From: Seriola aureovittata
Lineage: Eukaryota; Chordata; Actinopteri; Carangiformes; Carangidae
Assembly (NCBI RefSeq): GCF_021018895.1
Contig: NC_079368.1
Location: 9,989,001 to 10,053,000, forward strand
Length of the DNA stretch: 64,000 nt
Direction of reading: 5' to 3'
Part shown: piece after piece, positions 13,001 through 24,900 of the stretch
How the letters are laid out: each line of letters begins with the position of its first letter
Numbering within the stretch: position 1 is the first letter of the stretch
Made by a program: the position numbers and the translations under genes
The notes under the pieces: model-generated
Database searches by the model: none
What the model saw: only the letters and a program-made list of their open reading frames with translations
What the model was told of the DNA's origin: nothing

Positions 13001-16000
13001 GGGTATCAGAAAATGTCTGATTGTTGTTGTTTATTATCAGCTCTACCGGGCATCTGCACTGTTTGAGACCATCCGCCACGAAGCCCAGCACAGCACCGAC
13101 TATAAACTTTCCCTGTTTGACCTGCAAACCTCCTGCTACCAGGCACTCCAAAGGGTCCTCGTCAGCCTAGGTATGTTCACACGCACTTCTCATATCCTCA
13201 CTCCTTCATGCAGCTAAATTCCAGTTTGTTTTTTCTTTTGGACATTCGTGTAATTAAAAGATTGGGGTATCAGAATTGACGCATTAATCAGCATTGACCT
13301 GCTACACCACAGGCCACCACGATGAGGCCCTGGCAGTGGCAGAGCGGGGTCGTACACGAGCCTTCGCTGACCTCTTGGTGGAGAGGCAGACGGGCCAGCA
13401 GGACTCAGACCCCTACACCCCAGTAACGGTGGAACACATCCTGGACACCGTCAACAGCCAGAGGGCCTTGGTGCTGTATTTCTCCATGGCTGCTGGTTAC
13501 CTGTACAGCTGGCTGCTGGCTCCAGGAGCAGGTAAGATTTGACTCTCTGCTTGGTTTTTTGCTCAGACTGTACATTTTTGTGATGAAACCTTTCATGTCT
13601 GGCTGTCATCTCTTCACTGTCAGAGACCATATGCGCTTGAACAATCAAATTCGGTGGATAGGTTTCAAATTTCTCTTACTCAGGTAAAAATTAATTATAA
13701 CAAATGACCATATGGTGCCACTGCGACTGGAAATTTTACTCTCTAACCTACTTCTGTTTCTCAAAGTCCTTTGTACAACACATTTAAGCTGCAGCCTATT
13801 TTCAATTTTATGCATAAACTCTTTTTTACGACTTCTGAGTTGATATATTCCCTGTGCTCACAACGTATCTACTTGTAATACACAAATCAAGTAAGATATT
13901 CAACCACAAAGTCAGGCATAGAGCGATGCTAACAGTCAGATGCTATATAATTGTAGTGATGTAACAAAACATTGACAAAAAACAGAACAAACAAAAACAA
14001 AGCTGTAAAAGTGATGAAGGTGAAAGCACATACACACAAATACACACACATTTGCTTGTTCGAATCAAAGCGGATAAAAGGCCTAGAGGCTGTGGCTTGT
14101 TTTGAGCTGCAGGGGTAAGAAGGCCAGCTTTAACACCAAGTGGCAGTGCCACCTGCCACTCCACTGTTAGGATTTGCCCCCTGCCTCGCTTCTCACCCCA
14201 GAAGGCATCTGCCAGTGAACCGTGCTAATTGATAGTGACACAGCCAAACAACACAGGCAACATCTTCACACATGCCAACAGGAAATCACGTCGCTGTTGC
14301 ACCAAGTCAAAACATAATTTCTCTGTTTCTCTCGGATTCTTTATTTTTCTTTTTGTCTTGTTTTGGTATTGCTGTACTTTGCCACTGCTTGGTGTACCTC
14401 TACATTTTTGTCTCTTTCGTGGACACGCTGAGAAACACCAACAAAGGCAAAGAGATTATGAAGCAGTTTGTTTATATGACTCATGAAATTCTAGTTTCAA
14501 TGATAAGCAGAGCTGCAGGTGAACTACAGCGCATGTCACACGACTCCTGCAGCTGCCATAGTGTAAGTTGTTCTTTGGCTCTCTTCTGCTCTCTGCTGTA
14601 AAGAGAGGAAATGAGAACCGTGACCCATGTCCCATGCCACCAGGCCTGAACATTTGATCAAATCCAGCTCCCAGGCAACCAGATGAACTTGACCCCCCAA
14701 GCACTAGTCATACGGAGGGGAGGAACACTACAGGGACAAGTGGAGATCTTCAAAGCGTTGAATGTTGCCCCAGGCTAAGAGGGAGCCACTTGCTCACTAA
14801 TCGTCTGTCTGTCACTTCCTGGCAGTCCCTGGCATCCAGCTGGCACACGAACATGGCTGCTGCTCTAAACCGCCTACATTCAGTAAAAAGGGGCTTCTAA
14901 AGTCTTAATTACTTCGGTTGTGTAAATTCTGTGATATTTTATAGACCTGAATGCGCGCACACACACACACACACATACACATATACAGTACACCTGAATC
15001 ACATATACTCTCTATTCCAATGCATTTAATACAAAACATCCATGTGAGCACATCTATGCTTACACAGCACTGATACACCCACAAACTCACACTTATACAC
15101 ACACACACACACACACACTCAGCTTGTACTGCATCCCCCAGTGTGCTCCCCCCCCCCCGATGTTCTGCTGGAAACTCAGCTGAGCTCTCATGGCGGGCAG
15201 CAGATGGCACAGGCAGCCTACTCTTATCTTTTATTGAACATTATTTGTTTTATTCATTTCGCTCCACAGATGCACTACTGCATGTGGCCTCACTCACAGC
15301 GTTCAGCTGAAATGATCTAATATTTCTCCCGTCATGAGAGAGTGATACAAACGTATGAGAAAAAGAAGCGTGGAAAATGGTTTCATTTATTTATTTTTTG
15401 TTATTAAACTTTCATTTCATAAACACCTGAAAACAGCCAGTCATGCTTGGCCGTGTTTCCCTTCTCCCCCTCTCTCCAAAGGTATCCTGAAGTTTCATGA
15501 GGTGTACCTGGGCGAGGGCGTATCAGAAGGAGTGTCAGACTTCCAGGAGGCAGGCGGCAGCGGAGTGATCAGCGGCTCGTCGTTGGAGCAGCACATTGCC
15601 AGCGCCCGGGAGGCCCTCGGAGTTGAGTCTTATTACAGCCGGTGAGATGTTTACAGCTGTCACAATTAAATGAAAAGTCTTTGTTTGTTTCATGTGTTCA
15701 TTATCCAAATCATAACATACCTATTTAACAGTAATTGCTAGAACATGTGCAAAAGCACTTGTTTTTCTTTATCAAACAAGTGACTTCATGGATTATGTTA
15801 CAGCATACACAGGATTTCCACGCAGTGATGTCACAGCTGATTTTTAACTACCCCCCCCCCCCCATGCCGCTCATGTAATATGAATCGTTAACCATTACTG
15901 AAGTGACACATGTAGCAATATGGTATGATGGAGACATTTGGGGTGGTCAGTCCTTACAAAGCCCATTTTCTTTTCTTATTACTCCATGCTTGAGTCGCTG

Positions 16001-18909
16001 ACATCTGGTTTTGAGAAGTTTAGATGAATTAAGAATTAATGATAGCTCAGTTGCAAAGCTTTTTATTCTTTACAGAGGGCTTCATTGCCTCTATTATGGT
16101 CCAGCAGTTGTGATTATTCTTTCTCATTTTATGACCAAACTTGCTTTAACTAAATAAATGCAGAAGAATCCCCACACATCCCTTGATGTTTAGTTGTGAT
16201 CTGCAACATAGTGATTTTCCATTTTGATACTTGTCCTTCTGTCCCATTCTTGTGAACATGATATGAGCGAATTTTTTCAAATTTCTTACAGACATTCACC
16301 TCGATTAGAGGATGAACTGATTAGAATTTGGTGATCAAAGGTCAAAGATCAAGGTCTCTGTTTTTTGGCCATAGCGCAAAAGGTCATGCTAATTATGACA
16401 AAATTTCACACAAATGTGTAAGAGGATAAATTAAGATTTCATATCCCAAAGGTCACCTTCACCTTGACATCATGATATTCTGCAAAAACGCTTTCTTGGC
16501 CATTATTCAGCGCTGTAACCTGGCAACAGAAGGGGAGATTGTGACTATGTTTCTTGCAACTTGACTGGCTGGCGGAGGAATGCAACCACGAGGCGGTAAT
16601 TCTGGTTTACTGAGCGGTGATAGCTGCCAAGAAAAAAAAAAAAAAGCACCCACATAAAGTTTATTGACAGAAAAGTGAAGGAGCGGCACTACAGACCACA
16701 CTGTTTAACAAGTACTCTTTGGAAAGCCCTTGTTAACCAGTCATCAGAGGGTATTGTAAAAACAACAAACAGCATTTTATCTTCAAATGTAGAATGTAGA
16801 ATGTAAACACAGAACAAAGATTAACACTCAAACCAAAACTTAACCCCGGAGTTAGCTGAAGAAGGGTTATTTTATCATTCAGTCTGTGTGTGAAAGAGTA
16901 TTATTCTGCCCCATTGCACCCTGTGATGACAGCCCTCCACTACCTGCCTAAAGTACTCCACTCTCTCCCCAGTGGGAATAAATGAGACGGAATAATGGCT
17001 CTTTGGATAGCCAGACAGTTGAACCCACCTAACAAACAGTGAACGTGACAAGTAAAGGAAGAGAGAATGGGTTTACTGAGAGTATAAGGAACAATGGGAA
17101 GAAGGTGAGGATGAGGTTGTAAAATCAAAGAGGCAGAGACTGATGAATAAAGACTTAACAGACAACAGGGAACGTAGCCAGAGGGGCTCCGTAGGAGGAG
17201 ATGGAAAATGTGGCAAAATATATTGACAGTGAAAATCACCCTTCGACACCCACGAGCCTACACTGAGTTTGACGTTAGCCTTGTTTCTCTAGTTGGTGTT
17301 TGATCCATAGTGCCCAGCTGGTCTGCCCAGTGCCAGCCCCTTCCACCCTAGCAGCCTGGCCCTCCTGCCCCATTACCAGCTCATTTACTACTCCAATAGG
17401 AAGTTGCACACACACCATTGCGCCTGGATGGGCACAATATGGCACCACTTACCAGCCCATTCATTCTCCAGAGAGCAGAGAAAGGGAGGGGGCACTCTGT
17501 AATGTGTGGAGAGAGAGAAAATGAATGGGATGGAGAAGAATGGGGAGAGTATATTCGCGTGACTGAAAGAATGATATAGAGAGGGGAGGATGCAGCGTAT
17601 GTGACGGTTGAAATCTTATGTATTAATATGTGGATTTTATGTACTATTTACAACATTTCTTCAGTCCACACAGATCTGTCAGAATATAAGCCCCAGGAGA
17701 ATGAATCTCAAATGAGACGCGTACTGCAAAGATTTTAAAACAAAAAACAAAAACAAAAAAACAGCAGTGCGGTGGTGGTAGTGGGAGCATGAGGTGATGA
17801 GAGATCCCATGGTGCAAGTTCACACTCAGCTACCGTGAGAGCAAGAAGCTGACATAAGAGTTGCATGATATGGGTACATCAGAAGAGAGGTTCAGGCTTG
17901 AGGAGAGGGATGGGGGAGAGTGGTGGCGAGGTAGTGATTGTGGGGTGGGAGTGGTTGACTCCCCACTGACTGGATCAGCATCACCGGCATTATAATGAAA
18001 GGATTTAACTCTGCTTACCATCAGGGTGTTGGACCAAGCCTGGGAAATTAGGCCAAGTGTGTGTGGGTTGAACAGCGTGTATTTTAGGCAGATGAGGAGT
18101 GTGTGTAGTTGATTTATCCGCAGAGAAACAATCTAAGTCTGTGTATTGTCTACTTTGCTGAAGTGCCTTTTTCTTGCCAACATTTCAGTGGCTGTGCATT
18201 TCTCTAACTCCATCTCTCTGTCGCTCTCTCTCTCTTTCAGCGGGTGTTCGAGCAGTGAGACGGAGAGTGAGGCTGGAGATTTGTTGGACCAACAATTTGA
18301 GGAGCTCAACAACAAGCTTAACTCTGTCACTGATCCAACAGGCTTCCTGCGCATGGTGTCCAGAAACAACTTGTTCAACAGGTAGGAGATTGTTGCAAAT
18401 CACCTGGAGGTTCCTACAGACAGTCTTAATCAACAAGCGCTACTCAGACCTACTTTTCACCAAAAGAAAAAAAAAAAAAAAAGGAAAGATTAAAAATATC
18501 TGCTAGGGTAAGGAGATTCGTGGGTATTGTGGCTCATCTGTGAAAGGCGTCTTTTCTCCATTGTTTAGCCAGCGCAGAGGCAGCATGTGAATCCTCCTTA
18601 TTAAATAGACTGAGTAGAGCCAAGCTGCTAAAGCCCTTATCAACTGCCTACTCTGATGAGGCCTTGGTGTATGTGCGTGTGCGTGCATGCGTGTGTGTGT
18701 GCGCACGCGCGCGTGTGTGCGCTTGCCAGACACAGACATTGAGACCCATGTGGTTGTAAGATGTTTGCCCTGTCTGCGTGTTTGTTGTGGAGATTTCATG
18801 TGAGTCTGCCTGTGGCTTGTTCCGAGTATTATTTAATGACACTAAGCAGAGCATTCATTTACTCTGTGCTGATTGGTAATGTATGTCAATAGAACGTGTG
18901 CGTGCGTGC

Positions 18910-18986
<77 letters not shown>

Positions 18987-21900
18987 TGGGTCATACTTCC
19001 CTGTCCTCGTCCACAGTTGAGCTGCTCTTTGATGAGAGGGTAATTCCAGCTTTAATTGAGTCTTGGTGCTCATTAAGCCCCTTTAATGGGTTGCCGGTAA
19101 TAATCCACTCATTCTTTTGGGTCTCAAAAAACTCTGAATTATAAAGCTCCTCATGCTTAGGAGCCTACCGTCTATCACATTTCTAAAGCGAGAGAAAAGG
19201 AAGAAAACCTCATTGTCATTTCAAGTCACACTGTACATCTTGGGGTTTGATGTCAGTTAATGTACATTTACGTGCTTTTCAAGGGTTCTCATTGACCTCA
19301 CTTCACATTTTTCCTTAACATGTTAAGATCTAAGCTATTAGTGGTGTGAGGACTGCAGTATTTCTACAGTTACTCATAATCAAGAGAAATGATTAAAATA
19401 GAATAAACTCTAATTGAATGTCATTTAAATCAAAATAGGTAAGAGAACAATATACTCAGCCTTAAAAGATCTGTGCTTCTCGGTGTGATATCATAATTTG
19501 CCGTTATTATCGATTGTCCTATTTTAACACTGAGATCTAATCTTCACCAGGGAGCTTGGAAGGATTACCATGAGAAGGTGATAATGAAAGTCTCCTCGTT
19601 TCTAATCCCCTCAGTGTGTAATTGAAAACGTTTTTATGCACAACGATGGCATAATGAGATTGTTTGATGAAGTTGTCAGTGCAGACGCAGCAAACACTGA
19701 TAGAACAAGATGCCTGCATCAAAAGAGCTAGGTGGCCACGGGTTAAAGCTCCACCACGCTTAAAGCAAGTCTTTTAACTGCAGACCAAACTAGCCTTCAT
19801 CACCTTCAGCTTCACTGCTCTTAGTCTTTTCTTTTCACTGTTTCCCTCTACACTTGACACTCACCTTCTCTTGGCTTATCCCTTGCTTCCTCTCTCATTC
19901 TTCATGTCAGGCTAACAAACGATTGTTTGCTTTCCCATGGAGGCTCATGCCAAGGCTTGGGAGAGAGACAGAGTGTTGGGAGGCTGGAGGGAAGCCAGTG
20001 GCCCGGGGCTACCAGAAGGGCAGGATAGATGTCTGTTGGCTGGGGCCCGGAAGAAACTCTGGCTGGTGAAACAGATGGAGAGTAGTGACAAGCGCAGCCA
20101 TAAAGCTTGGCCCTGCGTGCCTACAGCACCAAAGGGTTCTAACCCCACAGCCACCATTAGCACAGTTCTCAGTAGGTCGTGTGTCTCTGCCTGAGCAGGG
20201 AGCTGTCACTCCTGTCACATAGCAGACATGCCTCAAACACAATGGGCGGCTACCTTATTTTTCTCTGTTTCAGAAACGGAAAATACTGCGATGTTGTTGG
20301 CAGTTTATTGAAGACACTCACAAACACATCTTCCATCATCTGGAAGCTTTGAGCTTTGATTAAATGTAGAGCAGGTCCCTGTAAAGATGGTGTAAACCCT
20401 GCTCTCCTCCTGCTGTGGTGATTCTGGCAAGCTGTTGTCATTCACTACTACTGGTTTCTGTAAGCGCCCAACTACCACAGTACGATACTGCCATCTAGTG
20501 GAGAGTTATATATTGACATAATATTCTTATTGGTATATTCTCATGTTGTGAATTTGTACATACATATTCACAGATCAGCACATCACAATGGAGATCCAGT
20601 GTGGCCTACCTTTATCTACCTCTTACTTGGTGCTTAGATTTGAGAGCGAGTATGTCAGATAAATAACAATGAGCCTTTGCAGCTGCAGCCTTCCTAGCGG
20701 CACACAAAATAGACAACTGCAGTGGTGGAGTTTACGTCTTGCCAGAGCCATATCTGATGTAATGCTATGCAGCAAGTTAGACACGGATCTTGTCAACCAC
20801 ATTTCCAGCACATCTGGAAATCACATTAAGAACAGCTGAGTGGTTTGATGTTAAAGGACAGTTTGATGCAAAATATCCCTGTTTACGTGCAGGATTTATT
20901 ATAACGCAAGAGTGACTGGAAGAACTGAGTAGCGCAGGGAATAGGTGATTGCAGTGAAAAGTTTAGAGTTGACAAGACAACTGAAATTCCTTTTATTTCA
21001 ACATTGTAAAAAAAAAATGCAAAATGTATTAAAATGTCACATGTCTCAGCACAGAGACATTTTTTTAACTTCAAACTAATTATTATTCAGTATTTTCAAC
21101 GAATAACTTTCTGCTCACCCTGAGGTCAGCCATAGTTTTCTTAATGTTATAGGTTTGTGTGGACTTCTTAATATCATAGCTTACATTTCTGTAGATCTGG
21201 ATGCCAGAAGGTAATTTTGTAATTTAAGGAAAACAGAATAATAGTTGTTGTCCCTGCAGATATTTTAGGAGCTCTTACTGTAAATCCCTGATGTCTCTTC
21301 CTAAAACTGCCATGGGTATTCAGCATAAAAGTATCCTGGAGAATATGAAAACATTGTTTTCACATGTGTTGCTTTGTGTTGTGTTTATGCAGGAGTTGCC
21401 AGAGTATGACCAGCCTGTTCAGTAACACCATGTCTCCTGCCAAAGATGGGAACTCCTCCCTGACTCGCCGCTCCAGCAACCTCGGCAAGCCTCCGCTCCG
21501 GGCACTTTATGATTTGCTCATCGCACCTATGGAGGGGGTGAGTACTACCTCTATGGGTCATTGCCTGCTTGTTGATGTAGCTGTGTGGTAGACAGAGGAG
21601 CATATCAGAAAGCGCAGTTACGAGATAGAACGCGGATAGCACCGCGTATTGAATGCTATTTTGTGCATGTGCATTTTCATACTAATCCTCTCGTCATGTC
21701 AGGGCTTGATGCACTCCAGCGGGCCTGTTGGCAGACACAGACAACTGGTGATGGTGCTGGAGGGAGAACTGTACCTCATTCCCTTTGCCCTGCTAAAAGG
21801 AAGCTCATCTAATGAATACCTGTATGAGCGCTTCAGCCTCATCGCTGTTCCCTCCATCAATGGCCTTGGATCAAGTGCAAAGGTTGAGCTTCTCATTCAG

Positions 21901-24900
21901 ATGAAAATAATTCCATACTTCTATTTGAACTCTTGTAAAAACTGATGAACTTAGATTGTAGAGCTAGAATTTAACCCTTGACTCTGTGCTCGCAGGCTCA
22001 CTGTCGGCGCCCGGGACCAGCTCCTTGCGGTGGTGTATCAATGGCAGCAGTGGTGGGGAACCCTCGACTGCCCTCACCTGTGATGGACCGCTGGCTGTGG
22101 GGACCCATGCCCTCTGCAGAGGAGGAGGCTCTGATGGTGGCTGAACTGCTGGGATGCCAACCACTGGCTGGCTGTTCTGCTACCAAGGAGAGGGTGATGA
22201 GTGCCCTCACACAAGCTGAGTGTGCCCACTTTGCCACCCACATTTCCTGGAAATTGGCAGCTTTGGTGCTCACCCCAAACCCCGAGGGCGTGCCTGGAGG
22301 GGCAAGTGCCAGCGTGGGAGTGGGAACAGTGGGCAGAGGTGCAGGGGGGAGGAGAGGCAGCAGCGGTCGAGGCAGGAAGGGCTCCATTGGAAGCGGCTAC
22401 ACCATCCCAGAGTCTCTCCACATGCAGGATGACAGCAGCGATGTGGAGAGTATCTGTGACAGTCCACCCCTCCAGGAGTTCCTCCTCACAGCTGCAGATA
22501 TTTTGGACCTGAGGTTGCCTGTCAAACTGGTTGTGCTGGGGTAGGTGAACTCATTGTGGTTCATTTCGGTCCTGATATTTTACAGTTCTGAGGCAGTGAA
22601 TGTATTTTCAAAAAATCAAAAGTCAAAAAATAATTCAAAAACTAGGATCAAATAAATCATTCTATAGATTCAGGGTTGATTTACAGACATGAAAGGCTTT
22701 ATATACTTAATAAAAAAGCATTACATAGGAAGCTTTTAGAAGCAAATAGTAAATATTTTCTTGTTTTCTTATTCGATTATCTGCATGTTTTGTGTGTCAT
22801 TGCGGCTACAGTTCATACCAGGAGTCCAGCAGTAAGGTCACAGCAGATGGTGTCGTGGGATTGACCAGGGCCTTCCTGGCTGCCGGGGCTCAGTGTGTTC
22901 TCGTGTCCTTGTGGCCCGTCCCTGTCGCCGCCTCCAAAGTTTTTGTCCATGCCTTCTACACTGCCCTGCTGAATGGGACCAAGGCTAGTGCGGCACTGGC
23001 AGATGCCATGAAGACTGTTCAGAGCAGCAAGCAGTACTCACACCCCTCCAACTGGGCAGGTTAGAGATGTCATTCAATTATGTGTTAATTCTGCATTCCT
23101 ATAAAACAAAAAAAGAAAAAGAAAAAAAGATGACCATTTAACTGAGCTTTTTTTTTTAATTGCATTTCTCTGTCCAGGATATATGCTGATTGGCAACGAC
23201 GTGAAGCTTAACAGCCCATCTTCCCTCATCGGCCAAGCCTTGGCAGAGATTCTGCAGTATCCAGATCGAGTGCGTGATGCTCTGAGAGTTCTACTCCACC
23301 TGGTGAGACATGGATACACAGACACACACACACTTAAACACACCCAAGAACTTACTTAATACAGAAAATGTCACAACCAGCAACACAGAAAAATACTGAT
23401 GCAACACTGCCGTGCTCCTTGCAGGTGGAGAAGTCTCTTCAGAGGATACAGAACGGCCAGCGTAACTCCATGTATACATCCCAGCAGAGTGTGGAGAACA
23501 AGGTGGGGGGCGTCCCTGGCTGGCAGGCCCTGCTGACAGCTGTGGGCTTCCGTCTCGATTCTGCAGGCACCGGTATCCCTGCTGCTGTCTTCTTTCCCAC
23601 TGCTGACCCAGGAGACAGGCTTCAGCAGTGCAGCACCACTTTACAATCACTGCTGGGTGTGTACCTGAGACAGGCTCTACATCACAGTTTAATCGGCTTC
23701 AGAATCTGTCCGCTGTTTTATTGATTTGTTCATTTAATGTGATTTTCTTTCGATGAATTTACATTGATTTCCACATATATCTTTGCCAGTTCTGTCCTTT
23801 ACTCTGTATGAAATCACCTGTTTCGTTATAGTGCTGTTTAGTTTGGGGTATAAAGAACGTGCCTTGAGTATGAATAAATGAAGAACTTCCTTTGATCTCA
23901 TCCCTTAGGTCTGCCGCCGCCAGCTCTCCAGGCTTTGTGCAAACTCATCACAGCTTCAGAGGCAGGAGAGCAGCTCATCAACCGAGTAGGTTCTCAACAA
24001 ATGCTGCTGGATTTTTAAATCTAATGCACCCGATTAGAATTTAGGTCAAACGACAAATACCATTGCTATTATTTAGTATTAAGGAATATTGAGGCTCACA
24101 TTTTCTCTGGTACACCTTTGTACCACAAGGGTCTTGGTAATGTGTGAAGTGAACGTCAGGGATATATCATTACATAATTTTATTACGTCAGGAATGGATA
24201 CGCACTAACACGCTAGCAACTCAAGCTGGAGCTTAATCTGCATTGAAAAGCTGCATGGAAGCCTAACCAGCAGTCCTTCAAGTACAAAGTCTGAGTCCTG
24301 TTCTCTTGCACCCAGACTCGTGACAAACAGAGAATTAATCTTACACTGCAGAGGTTTATCCCTATTTATGTGTAACGTGGCTATCACATGCTTAAATTGA
24401 AAGGCTCTCCAGTTTTTTTCCCACATGCTGCAAACATTGGTCTCAAAGCACAGACTATGAAACATGCTTAACCTAACCTGTGAATGCTGATTTCATCCAA
24501 CTATATATGTACATAATATATTGAAAATGTATGTTACTCTTTGCTGTTATCCTTCTTATTGACCTTGTTGACCCTTGTACCCTTTGTGAATGGCCTGTGT
24601 GCATGCAATTAAAAGCCTATTCTCTCTCCCCTGCCCCTTACGTGCGGTCTGAAGGCTGTTAAAAATATGGTGGCGATGGTAAGTGTGCCTTCACCTACCT
24701 GCACTCCATCCCATTCTACCCTGTTGTTCCACTCTCCACTGTCCGTCTTGCTAAACTTTCTAAAAGACCTTCTCGTTGTGTAGAAGCTGCATGTCAATTT
24801 AATGATCACTTTTGTTGTTTTCGTGCCATTTAGCACTCTCTTGCTTCAAGTGTAGCTGAATAAACATTTACTGCGTTGTCTTGTTCACAATTTTTCCATT

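Noticed and set aside
14050..14090. GTTCGAATC resembling a tRNA T-arm
   Set aside because: No acceptor stem, D-arm or anticodon arm could be placed around it.
14140..14165. CACCAAGTGGCAGTG as a CTCF site
   Set aside because: One arm matches but core positions differ; weaker than the 48560 motif.
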